Assembly: GCF_000485595.1 (NCBI RefSeq)
Contig: NW_014578006.1
Location: 70,503 to 96,199 of the forward strand
From: Priapulus caudatus
Lineage: Eukaryota; Priapulida; Priapulimorpha; Priapulimorphida; Priapulidae
DNA: 25,697 nucleotides
Direction of reading: 5' to 3'
A model generated the notes under the pieces. That model was not told the DNA's origin. It saw only the letters and a program-made list of their open reading frames with translations, and ran no database searches. Below are positions 1 to 13,200 of the stretch, one piece after another. The first letter of the stretch is position 1; every line of letters starts with the position of its first letter. The translations under genes and the position numbers were made by a program.

Positions 1-383
1 ACGGCATGGTAGCGGTTTGTTATATCTATGTGACATAGCTCTGTATGATGGAAATATAAGACAGCGCCTGTAGAGAGAAAACATTGGGGTTTCGTTCGAG
101 TGGCAGGTTATACAGTCATACCATCGCTATATGATTGTCACATGTTTATAAAGGACACTTTTGGGGGTCTTTCTTTGAGTGGCAGTTAAACAGTTATGCA
201 GAACAGTTTAACAGATTGACGTGATTCACTGGACATGACCAGAGACGACTGGCCAGACCGACATACAGATCCTGATAACCACACCTCAACAAACGGGATC
301 AGACTCGATCAATTTAGAGTCCGCGCAAACTTTTGCGGTAGCCACCACACGATCGCGTGCCAATATGGTCAACATGGCCTCAC
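1..383. other. Intron 3' of E29
   Basis: No UBR4 coding block and no repeat recognised. A 61-codon plus-strand frame (235-420) overlaps E29 antisense and has no recognisable content. Confidence 0.6.
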
Positions 384-489
384 CTTGAACGAGTCTCCGC
401 TGGGCGCTGGCTTCCGCTAGGATCGTCTCCATGACGGTGAGCAGCTGCTCAGCTAAGGTCGCGCTGTCCGCCTGCTCCACCAGCAACAC
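384..489 (-). CDS. UBR4: UBR4 exon E29 (most 3' in window)
   Basis: 106 nt, phase 0 in, 1 out. Acceptor CAG|GTGTTG, donor AAG|GTGAGG. Encodes [35 protein letters not shown], matching LVAEQ...AVAEQVLSIMEIILDES in the family. The remaining C-terminal part of the ligase lies left of the window. Confidence 0.92.
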
Positions 490-1121
490 CTGTCGCCATG
501 GCAACGCAACAGAAGCCGCATGTAGATGCCGTAGATCGGCCTATTGTACACACGCATGCAAACACGCATGCACACACGAACGCACACACACGCGCACACA
601 TAAACGAACTTACACATAGAGATACAAAGCAATAGTGAACTAATGGAAACGCACTAGTCCTGATAGATAGACGCTAGAGTAAACGCGCCCGTACCTGATT
701 CAGAAGCTCCCAACATGATGTTGATGGTGTGAGCGCGGATCAATGAGGCGAACGCGATTCACCTTCACCTTCACGCAGAAGCAACCAGCTTCAGCAAGAC
801 CACCAGCAGAGGGCGCCCCGGTTGATGTCCTGATGGCGGCTAGCCTGAATGGCGAGAACAGAAGAGCAGCGCGTCAGCGATAGATCGAGGATAGAGGGCA
901 ACAAAGACACCCACACGAAATCGAATGCAACGTCAAATTAAGCACCTCTGCGAGTTTGTCTCACGTAAATCGAGCTAATGACTACAGAATAACTGACTTG
1001 CAAAACCAAAACAACGAATAAATTTCTTAGCACCTAAACTTTAACATAAAAGATTTAAAATTATGCTTAAATAATTAACTTGAACAAATTTATGTAACTT
1101 ATATCCATCTATCTATCTATA

Positions 1122-1204
<83 letters not shown>

Positions 1205-1240
1205 TCTCTCTCTCTCTCTGTCTCTCTGTCTCTCTCTCTC

Positions 1241-1282
<42 letters not shown>

Positions 1283-4200
1283 GTAATATATATACATATA
1301 TATAATATATATATATTCTTGGTATAAACATACCCACCACAACATAAGACATGTAACATTTTAAGAAACTTAAAAATATTAAAAATCAACCAGCACGCTG
1401 TTCAACAAGCCAACGACAACACATCGTCGACGACCACACGCGCTCCCCCTCACCTCTTCAGCATCGACTCGAGCCCGCCGCACTCGCTCATGACGGTCGC
1501 CATCTTGTACACGGCCTCGTTGTCGACCGCCTCGTCCTTCTTCATGTCGAGCGACTCGATGAACTCCTCGGTGGCGTCCCCTAGCAGGCCGCGCATGCGG
1601 TAGACGATGCGCATCGCCTCACCCTCGCCGTCTGGCAGCCATGTTTTCTTGTAGACGTCCTTGACGGGAAGGTCGAGGCTGATGATCTTGTTGTTGACAA
1701 GCAGTTCCATGCCGCTGTCGTCTTCCAGCAGCGCCACCAGCTCACAGTCTACAATCATGTATGTATATATATATATATATCTACAAGAATGGATAGTATT
1801 CACTCACAGTCTACAAGTGTTCGTGAGCGTATATATGTTACTGATTACAGTATGACACTATTACTATCTATCAAGTAGGTAATCAGCACAACTTCACAAT
1901 ATGTAACCAGACGTATGCCTCCTTCCTGTTATCGAATACCTTTGCCTAAGTAAACCAGAGACCCTGCCCAACTCTACACCGCACAACCCCTTACACGTGG
2001 GACCACCGAGCTTGTCACTAGACCCCACTCTACACCATACAACCCCTTACACGTGGAACCACCGAGCTTGTCACTAGACCCCACTCTACACCATACAACC
2101 CCCACGTGGGCATCACTGCACTTGTCGCTTAGAGCCTACTCGGTTAAGAAGCTAGCGACGAGCTGAACATACCCTGGCAGATTTTGTTCTTGACGTCTCG
2201 CATGAGGGGTCCGAGTCCCGGCTCGAGGGAGCTGTAGGGGTTGCCCAGCATGCGACCCTGCAGGAAGTCCTCCTGCTGCAGATCCTTCTCGAGCGTGATG
2301 AAGAACTCTCCAATGTCATTCTCCTCCTAACGTGTACAGAGCGTACAGTAATGTGTTAATAATTTAGTTAGTTAGCTTGATGTCATTCTCCTTGAGTGCA
2401 ATATAGAACACATTTGGTGACATTTCCTGATAGAAGAAGATTAGACATTTAGAAAATACAATAATCGATTTAATTTGTAACATAAAAACTTGGATAAATC
2501 TCTCACTCACCGGGTAGATGATGCTACAGAGTCGCTCGAATATGTAGACGGGCGTGCGGATGTCCTCCAGCCCGTACTTGGACAGCGTCTCGACGCACAC
2601 GACCATGAAGCCCCGCGTCTCTGACTCCGTGCCTGCGCCGCAACAACGAACGAAGAAAACAACGTTTACTACGCGTCCGTATGGATTAGAATTCAGCTGT
2701 AGTGCGACAGGCGTCGAATGAGATGGGCCAGACTGTTTTGAGCGGACATGGAGAGCAGGGGTGCGTTACACGTCGGGAGCTCATTATCGGAAAGAAAATT
2801 AATCTAGTCTTAGTTCATTAGTCATTATATTATTCATTCAAAATTCATTAGTCGTAACATGATTAATCTTAACACTGAGTCTTCCTCGTGGACCTGTTAG
2901 CGTAGTGATGGAGGGGAGTTGTGTTCACGCATCTTTCTTGCACACTGCGTCGCCACGGCGACCGACGCAGGGAGCACTCTCGACCCGTCACCGTAGCGAC
3001 ATAGCGGGCTAGTCATATTCACGGATCCCTCGTGACGACCCGGGGGGGGGGGGTCTAGCGTGGTTGCAACACCATCGGCAACGATCAGACCGAGAGGACA
3101 GCAGGGCGACGGGATTGTCACGGCGATGGACAGAGGAAGAGGCAGGCGATCGGGTTCGCTCGCGCGCGCGTGGCGTTGCCGTGGCGATGACGCACCGGTG
3201 GTCATCTCTTCGAGCAGCTCTAGCAGCTTCTCCTGCGTCTCGTCGATGAGCTTGGTGCGCTGAACGATGAGCTTGCGCAGAGACAGGTAGCCGTTGAGCA
3301 CGACGCCAACCAGCCGGCCCTTAAACTGCTGCTTGATCGTGTCCTGCTCCACGAAGGATGCCAGCAGCTCTGAAACATGCAGGTGACATAATGATACAGG
3401 TGACATACGTGACATATGTGACGTGATGACATATGTGACATGATGACATATGTGACACATGATGACATGGGTGACATGATGAACTGCTGCTTGATTGTGC
3501 CCTGCTCCACGAAGGAAGCAAGCAGCTCTGAAACACGTGTCACACGTCCATGATGACAAAGGTGACACGATGACATAATGACATAGGTGACACAGGTGAC
3601 ACAGGTGACATGAAGACAGGTGACATAGGCGACAGGTAACATAAAGACAGTTTTAAAACGAAACACATTCGGCGACATATAGGATGTTATACGATCAGAG
3701 TGAATAAGCATTCAGATCTTCCCACTTACCGGTGAGTGCTTTCAGTGCAAAGCCAAGAGACAGGTCAGAGTTCAAGGTCGTTTCCTCCAAAGCTGTCAAC
3801 TGCTCGATTTCCTATTAGATAGCAATTCAGTTATCCTCACATCTTCATAAACACCACCAACCCACTTCAAACATGCCAATACTCTGCTTTTCTCTCTCTC
3901 GCCCTTTCTCTCCTTCCCTCTCCGTCTCCGGCTGCCTTCCTCTCTATCTTCATATACATACAATTCGTGTTATTCAAATTTCTACTAACAATAATAACTA
4001 CTACGATGTAGAAAAGCTTCCAGGCTATTTGAATAGCATATGATAAAACTAAACACTCCATATAAATATGAACCAATTGAAAATGAAAACCAATAAATAT
4101 CATCGATAAACTTCACCGCAAACTAGCACACTAGACGCCTCAGCACGAGGCGGAGGATGTGGGGTCAGACGGCAGCGGCGGAGGCGGTGGTCTCACCTTG

Positions 4201-7200
4201 ATGATGAGATTGCCGATGTGTGGCAACACTCCGCGCCTGGCGAGATAGTTCTTCCAGTGCGAGGTCTTCATGAGTCGCTGGTAGAGAGCGAGGAACTCTG
4301 TAGCGCTCTCCCCGCTCCTGCCCAGCTCATCCAAGTAGCTGCATGACAACGGACGTCGCACCATTAGCGTAACCGTGGTGATGCGGGACGTCGCGCCGTT
4401 AACGTAACCGTGGCGATGCGGGACGTCGCGCCGTTAACGTAACCGTGGTGATGCGGGACGTCGCGCCACTAACGTAACCGTTTTATTAAGAAATATTATT
4501 TATTAATTTATTATTTCATGTTGTTATTAAGAACTGTAACCGTTTCGATAGGGACATCACGTCGTTATTAAGAAATATCATGCAAGTTTGGAAAATTTGC
4601 AAATATGCTATTAAATGTGAACCTTCACATACATACACACGCACACACACACACACGCACGCACACACGCATGCAGGCACGCACACACACACACACACAC
4701 ACACCCGTGCACACAGCAGTTTCCATACAAGCATACGCATGCGCACTAACACACAGATATTCCTTCCCTCGCCATAAACACACACACACATGGATGTACA
4801 AACACACAAGCGTATGCACGCACGTACGCTCAAACAATACACCTGTATGCAGCTCTTCACACAAATTACATTTAACACAAAATTATCTTCTAAAGCACAA
4901 CCGATGTTGCCAGCATCAATCCCGCACAGTCCCTACCCCGTCAGAAGGTCCAGTATCTCCCGCTTTCTGCTAGGTGCCTGACACATCACCTCGAGCATGT
5001 TACACGCCACCTGGCGGGCAGCGCGCGAACTAGGCGAGAAGATGACATGTCGCAGCCAGGCACTGTCCAGTAACTTCATGCTCGTAAGCCCACCAGCTAG
5101 AGTGTCAAGTAATACATACAGACATTAATGCATACATGTCACCTAGCTTTATATCCATGTAGTACTATAGAGCTCCGAAGTGATGACGTCACGGTGGCCT
5201 GACAACGAACCCACTGGTTCTAAACAATCATATATACTCTGGTAACATTAGCTGCGTGAAAATGGTGTCGTGTTTTGTACCCGATTGTAACCATCATTCT
5301 GAGTCATTATTGCAGTTTTTATAGATTTCCAAAGGATGGAAGTGAAAAGCAACACACACAAGACTAAAATAAATTTAAAAAAAATAAAAATCAAAAAAAA
5401 TTAATTATTTAATTAAATATTGTAAGATCGACTTGCTACCGATGCTTTACCGCTGTCTGCAGCGCACACACTCGTGTTTTACGTACGCACAACATTTTCA
5501 CGCAGTTAATGTTATGGAGCCAGTGGGTTGTTTAGAACCAGTGGGTTCGTTGTCATGCCACCGTGACGTCACACTTCGGTACTCTATACCGTGAACATAT
5601 CTATATACTATTTTGGGGTGAATAATGACAGATTATGTTTCTAACAAGTTGTCTGGCTTTATTTTCCCCTGATACTATGCAACGATACGATCAGGAGTGG
5701 ATATAAACCGTATACAATTTATACTCAACAATATATATTTCAGTTAAATATTACAACGTACGTATGTTGGTCACGGTACTACCTATAAACGACGCAATCA
5801 GGTCGGAGATACTAAATCTGTGATCTTTACAGAATTTTCTAGAGCTAGCGGGCATACGTTAACCCAGCTCTGTGATAGTTAAATGCGTTCTTTGTCAATA
5901 TGACGGGCAGGAACAAAGCCGGGTATGCATCTCAACAGGAAAGAATCTAAAATAAATCGAACAAGAGACATTGTGACCAATATTACCTTGTTTCAGCTTC
6001 TTAGTTCTCTCTTTCCATCTTCTGCCATATTTCTCCATTAAGTATCTAATTCTCGCTTCATTCTTGTCCAGCTTACCCGTGGAAGGTGCTGCTGGCACCA
6101 CGACTACAGGTTCTGTAACTGCAAACACAGGTACATAGTGTCAGTAGTGTAACAGTAATCATCATAGCAATAATCGCATATAGAAATCAGAATGCTGACC
6201 ACAGTTTCAACTAGACAGAGTGCACTCACGGAGAGTGCATACCTCCACCAGCGACATAGGCCATACGCCATGCGACTCACGAACACAGGAATAAGCCACG
6301 ATGTACGCCAGCGTACTGACATGTACACGCTGGCTTGCTGGCTTGCTGCTCGCTCGCTCGTAGCAGCCGCTCGTTGCTGCTGCTCGCTCACATGTACACG
6401 CTGGCTTGCTGGCTTGCTGCTCGCTCGCTCGTAGCAGCCGCTCGTTGCTGCTGCTCGCTGACATGTACACGCTTGCTGGCTCGCTGCGCTGGCTGGCTCG
6501 CTGGCTGACGCGCTAATATCGATCGCGCGAACACACGAACACACTAACACACGAACACACGCACACGGGAGCGAAAACATAACCTCCTCCAACTCCGTTG
6601 GGCGGAGGTAATGAGGAATGTCTACTAGTTTTCACGAATGATTTGCACTCACAATATCACAAACGGTGGAGGTCTCTTGGACGTCAACTATCATTTTCAT
6701 TTTATATCACTCTACTACACGGTGGAGTTTACCCTAAAAACTTTGGTTCGCATATGTGATGCAGGCACACATGGTATCATATTCAGACACAACACACCAC
6801 CACGATTTGACTTTGAAAGTGCACGAGAGTTTCCACTTGCCTCGCAATCAACAACCAACCTATTTTGTTACAACTGTCTGTTAAACTACTGTCTCACCGG
6901 CAGGTTCAGAGGCCTTCAGTTGTTTCCACGTGTGGAAAGAGTTCTGACTGTTGTGACTTAGCCAGTTTCTTGCGTCCACTCTCACCTCTGAGCTGGCCGT
7001 CCTCACGGATAGGATGGACTCCACAGATCGGTCCTAGAACAACAATTTTAATCCAAGATAATATGTTTTTACAGGAAGTCCGTGCATAGTTAGGAGGGTC
7101 ATATATATTAGAAAGTTATTGTATATGATATGCATATTTAACCCCATAACGAAGCTTATGGATTGGCGCATGGTCACAATTAAAATGCGCAAATAGAAAT

Positions 7201-10200
7201 GGAATAATAAGAGTAATAAAAGTAATGGAAACAAAGGAGCTACTGTTTATTTTACAGCATTCATATAGTAGGCTAGGCACACACGCACACACGTGAACAT
7301 CAGTAAACACATACCCTGTTCTTCTTGCTGGTCGGTGCATCAGGTTTGATGAGATGGTGTAGGATCTTCAAGCAGGGTAGAGTGATATTCTCCATGACAA
7401 CAGGACTGTGTGTGTTCACACTCATCAGGAAAAGACGCAGAACTGAAACGATTTCATAACGACCCATGAATCTCACGTAGTATACACATTCTTCCTTCCT
7501 TGTCTCACAAGACAAGTGCTATTGTAATGGCCTTGATAACCCTTTTTAGAAAGATACGTTCACCTTGGTGCCAGTAACTTGTTGCCTCCAACTCGCTGTG
7601 GTGCAGTATAATTTCAAATTAAATTAAAGGCACGCTATCTTCGCATTAAGATATTTTTCTCATGCCTTTTCTGCATAGCTTAGTAACGTCCCTCTTACGC
7701 ACTGTAAATTGCTGGTGCTGTTTCGCGAAAGTAAGGAATCTATTCTAACTACTCACACTAACTCAACACTTGCCTTATGTTAAATCAGCCGGTGCTTAGT
7801 ACCACTCATCACACCCTTTCCTTGCTGCCAAAATCCCCACCACACCTGGCGCTTACTGCCACCCTCCCCACCCTCCCAGCGTTTACTACCACCCTCCCCA
7901 CCCTCCCAGCGTTTACTACCACCCTCCCCACCCTCCCAGCACTTACTACCACCCTCCTCACCCTCCCAGCCAGCCCTGTACGCCGACCTCCGACCCCACC
8001 CCCCCAGCGTTACTACCACCCCCCACCGCCTTCCCCCATTACTGCACCCCTCATCGCCACCCTCCCAGCGCTACTACCACCCTCCCACCCTCCCCCGCAT
8101 TTACTGCCACCCCTCCCCCACCGCTCCCAGCACTTCTGCGCACCCCCCTCCAGCCAGCTTTAAACTGCCCACCGGCTCGGCTTACCCTCCCCAGCGCGTT
8201 ACTCACCCTCCCCACCCTCCCAGCGCTTACTACCCACCCTCCCCCACCCCTCCAGCATTACCACCCCCCACCCTCACAGCGCACTACCACCCTCCGCACC
8301 CTCCCCGGCGCTTACGTACAACCCTTCCCACTCCTACCACGGCCTTACTGTCCCTCCCACCCTCCCAGCACTTACTAACCAGCCCTCCCACCCCCCAGCG
8401 CTATGACTACCACCCTCGCGCCACCTCCCCACCCTCCAGCACTTACTCCACCCTCTCGCCACCCTCCCAGCGGCTTACTTACCACCCCCCACCCCCCAGC
8501 GCTTACTACCGACCCTCCACGCCCACCGCCCACCCTCCCGCGCCTTACTACACCGTCTCCTCACCCCTCCCAGCGCTTACTCACCTACCACCACTCCCAC
8601 CCTCCCAGAGCGCTTACTACACCCTCACCCACCCTCCCAGCGCTTACTACCATCCCTCGCCCACCCTCCCAGGGCGCTCACTGTCACGCTCCCACCCTCG
8701 CCAGCCGCTTAGCTTGCCACCCTCCCACCCTCCAGCGCTTACTACCACCCCCAACCCTCCAGCGCTTGACTACCGACCCTCCCTACCCTCTCCACACTCT
8801 ACTGCGCGCCCACCGGGCCTCACCCCCATCCGCTCTACTACCGCACACCGGCTCCCTACCCTCCCAGCGCTTTACTACCACCCTCTCCACCCCCGAGCCA
8901 GCGCTTACTACCGAACCCTCCCCTACCTCCAGCACTTACTGCCACCCTCCCCCACCATCCCAGCTCTTACTAACCACCCTCCCTACCCCCCAGCGCTTAC
9001 TACCAACCCTTCCCCACCCTCACCGCGCTTACTGCCACGCCTCCCGCACCCTCACCAGCGCTTCTAACGTACCCGAACCTCCCACCCTCCGCGACAGCGC
9101 TACTGCCCAGCCCTCGCCCACCTCCAGCCGGCTTAACCTACCACCCTCCCCACCCTCCCCAGCGGCCTTACCTACCCCCGCCCCCACCCCCGGCCACGCT
9201 TACTGCGCGACCCTCGCACACCCTCCAAGCGCTTACTACACCTCCCCACCCCTCCCCAGTGCCTTATTGCCCCACTCCTAACCCTCCAGCGCTTATTGCC
9301 ACCTCCCCCACCATCCCAGCACAACAGGCGCATTACTACCACCCTCCCCACCCTCGCCAGCCTTAACTGCACCCTCTGATTCGGCACGCAGCTCAGCTCC
9401 CTGACTCACTGTGACCCATCCACCCCAATCCGCGCACTCCTAACCTCCTACCCCTCCCAGCTCTTACTCTCATCCTCCCCACCCTCCGCTGTCCGCTCAC
9501 TCTCCACCTCACCGCACTCGCACGGCCGCTGGCTCCTAGCCACTTGGCGTCCCTTCCTGCCAAACGGGAGGCGGCGAGCAGCGTCACCGGTCGTGACGGC
9601 CACGGACTGCGGCGACGTCTGCAGGTTGCGCGGTGCGCGCAGCTCCAGGCGCCCGGCCGATAGCGCCCGCATCAGCTACGCCGTTTCAGACTCGTCGGTC
9701 GCGGCGGCCGGTGTCCCTGGTGAGCAGGCAGAGCAGCCTGGCGCCACGATCGCCGGGCGGCTCTGCGCTGTGCCGCGACCCGCAGGTTTGTCTAGTCGAT
9801 CAGATCGCGAATGACCGCCTGCCGACGAAAAACGCGCCAGAGTTGCTGCGATGACGTGTCTACGCTGCACAAGTATTGAATGACCGTTTGACATCGCGCG
9901 ACTGGCCGGAATGAGGCCGCCGCGAAAAACGCTCAAGCGGCTGGGCCATATGACCGCACCGTGTTACGAGTGCACGGAGTATGATGCGTTTGACACTAGG
10001 ATCGGCCGATGAGGCCTGCGCCTGCCGACGAACAAACGCGTGAGTGCTGCGATGACGACCGTGTTAACGCGTGCACGGTATGATGACGTTTGACATGGAT
10101 GGCCAAGATGAGGCCCTCGCCGACCAAAACACGCGCGAGTGCTTCGCCGATTCAACCGTGTGTACTCGCGCCAACACGGAGTGACTGATGACGTTTGACC

Positions 10201-13200
10201 ATGGATGGCCGAGATGAGGCCGTCTGCCGACAAGAAACGCAGCGGCAAACGTGATGACCGACGTAATTACGTGTCACATTATTGAGTGACAGTGTGGAAC
10301 ATAGATAGCCGATGACGGCCATGCCCGACAAGAAACCGCACGAACGGTGACTGAGGACGGCTCCTACGCGTGCCAGCGATTATTGAATCGAACGTTCTGA
10401 ACATAGAATGGGCTCGATGAGGCCATGCCGACCAAGAAACGCACGAACGGCGATGATGACGTGTTACGCATGCACGATTAGGCCAAAACAAAATATAGGT
10501 GTGGTTACGGTTTCCCCAGACCCGCCCTGATTATCCGAGCGACCCTCAAACATTTATTGTCAATTTTAAGTAAAAAACAAATATAATATAACATTTAACA
10601 CAGTAACATATGAATTAGAACAGTTCCCTGCTTCAAAAAGGCACAACGCCATCCTTTCCGCGCACCTAGTTCGAACTACAATAATTTCAAGAAAATACAT
10701 GTTTCCCTACCTACCCTACCCTATTTTTTTCGCCGGCATGTGATTGGTAAACCACACCATTATATTAGTTTTGGCTTATTGATCGACGTTTCTGACATGG
10801 ATGGCCGATGAGGCCCCGACGGAAAACGTGCGAGCGCTGCGATGGACGACGTGTTATGCGGTGCACGAATGTATACTGATAGCGACGCTTTTGTCACAGG
10901 GAGGCCGTGTTACGCGTGCACCGGAGTATTGATGACGCTTTGTCATGGAATGGCCGATGAGGCCCTGCCCGGACAGAAAAACTACCAATCTGATGACCTC
11001 TGTGATCTGGCGTGAGCAGGTCGTCCGCGAGAGTAGCACTGGTGGTGGAGGCGCGGCACGCTTTATGCGGCAAGTTTCCCGATCCAATCTCAATATTACA
11101 GTCCAAATCATTCAAAATTAATATCAAACAAGTATAAGAACTGAAGGTATCGGGCGTCGGCGAGCGCCCTGCCTGACCGAGTGAAGCGCGTGCGGCGATG
11201 ACGACATGTTAACGTGCACACGATTTATTTATGAGCGTTACACGTGCATCCGACCATCGAGGGCACGTCGAGCGATTGTGTTAAGCCCACAAAAACAACA
11301 GTGTTGACTATATCTGCTAAGTCTGAATGCCTTTCTTTTATTGGGCTGAGCAACGGGGCCCGTTGTCAGACAGAAAAAAATTAGTAACTAACATTAGTCC
11401 CTAACATGAATTGTTTCTCTCTTAGCGCACCGTCGACAGAGTGAACCTGCAAGTTGCCCTGAATGGAAAATCGTAAAGCACGATTTCCTCATCACAATGG
11501 GAACAAAGCGCGTGTCGGACAACGTCTACCGAGAAAATGGTTAGTGTAAGACTAATGTTCAAGACTATATTTGTTTTCTGACAACGGCCCCGCTGGTAGG
11601 ACTACAAAGGGTTTGGGCGCCAACAGTATCACTGGACAATGCACATGCGGTGGCGCCTGCGTGCAAGCCGAGATGAGCTTGTAAAACCTCCCCGTCCGCG
11701 CATTAACCTGATTGGCACGAGGATCTGTCTGTCTTAGAGTTATGGCGCAGCACGGTCGCAGCAGCGTGATGCCACTGCGCCTCCATTCGCAGCGCCTGGC
11801 GCAACCATAGCACCGACCCAGCGACGACAACACACTGACATATGGCAGGAAACCCAGTGTGAACATCGCCATTACGCAAGGCGCAATACTTGATGCTCAA
11901 TGCCCATAATGAAGGTTAAAATTGTAGTAGGGTACTGGCCTTACTATTGTTGCTCTAATANNNNNNNNNNNNACCCTCCCAGCGTTTACTAACACCCTCC
12001 CCACCCTCCCAGCGCTTACTACCACCCTCTGCATCGCACGCACTGCTCCCTGTACTCACTGTGACCATCCACACCACATCCCCTGCCTACTCCTACCCTC
12101 CCAGCTCTTACTCTCATCCTCCCCACCCTCCTGTCGCTCACTCTCACTCACCGCATCGCACGCGCTGCTCCCAGCACTTGTCCTCCTTCTGCACGGAGGC
12201 GGCGAGCAGCGTCACCTCGTGACGCACAGACGCGGCGACGTCCGGCATGTTGCGGTGCGTGCGCAGGGCGCCGGCGATGCGCCGCATCAGTACGCCGTTC
12301 AGCTCGTCGGTCGCACGCGCGTTGTCCTTGGTGAGCAGGCAGAGCAGCTGGCGCACGTCGCCGCGGCTCTGCGCTGTGCCGCGACGCAGGTTGTAGTCGA
12401 TCAGCTCGCCGATGAGGCCCTGCCGACGAAAAACGCGCGAGTGCTGCGATGACGTGTTACGCGTGCACGAGTATTGATGACGTTTGACATGGATGGCCGA
12501 TGAGGCCCTGCCGACAAAAAACGCTCAAGCGCTGCAATGACGACGTGTTACGAGTGCACGAGTATTGATGACGTTTGACATGGATGGCCGATGAGGCCCT
12601 GCCGACAAGAAACGCACGAACGGTGATGACGACGTATTACGCGTGCACGATTATTGATGACGTTTGACATAGATGGCCGATGAGGCCATGCCGACAAGAA
12701 ACGCACGAACGGCGATGACGACGTGTTCATGGTTCATGCAGGACTGCAATTTTTTTCAAGGACTTTTCAAGGACATTTTATCGGAAATTCAAGGACATTT
12801 TATCAGACGTTTTATCGGAATTCATACACAGAACAAAACATACGTGAATTAATTTAATAACCCCATTCTTAATCACTCCATGTCACCTCTAAAACTTACC
12901 TGGATCACATTAATAAACCCTTCTAAACACTGTCACTTCTACAACATACCTTGATTTTCTGACTGATTTTACTGACTTACTGTAATTTGTGATCATCATT
13001 TAACTGTCTATCGTGTCTATAGCTTTAAGCTCATTTAACGCCATTTTTATTGAGGTTTGCACATTATTGATAGTACAAAATTACGTTTTATTACAGGCAA
13101 GGATTCTTTCTAAAAATTCAAGGACATTTTCATGAAATTAAAGGACTTTTCAAGCACAAAATCAACATTTACTAAATTCAAGTACTTTTCAAGGACTCCC

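Noticed and set aside
1109-1345. RERERE-rich minus-strand frame
   Set aside because: Translation of the (CT)n/(TA)n microsatellite.
2364-2400. Second copy of the E26 start (KENDIKLTN) in the E25-E26 intron
   Set aside because: Only 13 bases are shared and no acceptor context is duplicated; may be chance, though it fits the boundary-copy theme weakly.
3867-4103. 78-codon minus-strand frame between E22 and E23
   Set aside because: No recognised domain, AT-rich intron, not at the UBR4 phase.
4516-4973. Cys/Val-rich and His/Thr-rich frames on both strands
   Set aside because: Translation of a CA-rich microsatellite; part overlaps E21 antisense.
5091-5096. Alternative E21 acceptor at CGAG|CATG
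   Set aside because: Gives the wrong phase with E20 and removes conserved residues; TAG|CTGGTG keeps phase.
6104-6592. 162-codon minus-strand Ala/Ser/Gln-rich frame
   Set aside because: Mostly the 71-bp tandem repeat in the intron before E20; no family similarity.
6986-7033. A 48-nt micro-exon ending at GAG|GTGAGA inside E19
   Set aside because: Family similarity (W-L...W-K spacing) continues without a gap through that site to the donor at 6897, and the remaining space would leave an impossibly short intron.
8403-9281. 292-codon plus-strand Pro/Thr/Leu frame
   Set aside because: Direct translation of the C-rich 30-bp minisatellite; a second frame (8714-9067) gives similar low-complexity text.
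9296-11960. True tandem duplication of UBR4 exons E16-E17
   Set aside because: Would break the reading frame twice; the indel pattern and the looping N gap favour an assembled second haplotype. Kept as pseudogene-type entries only.
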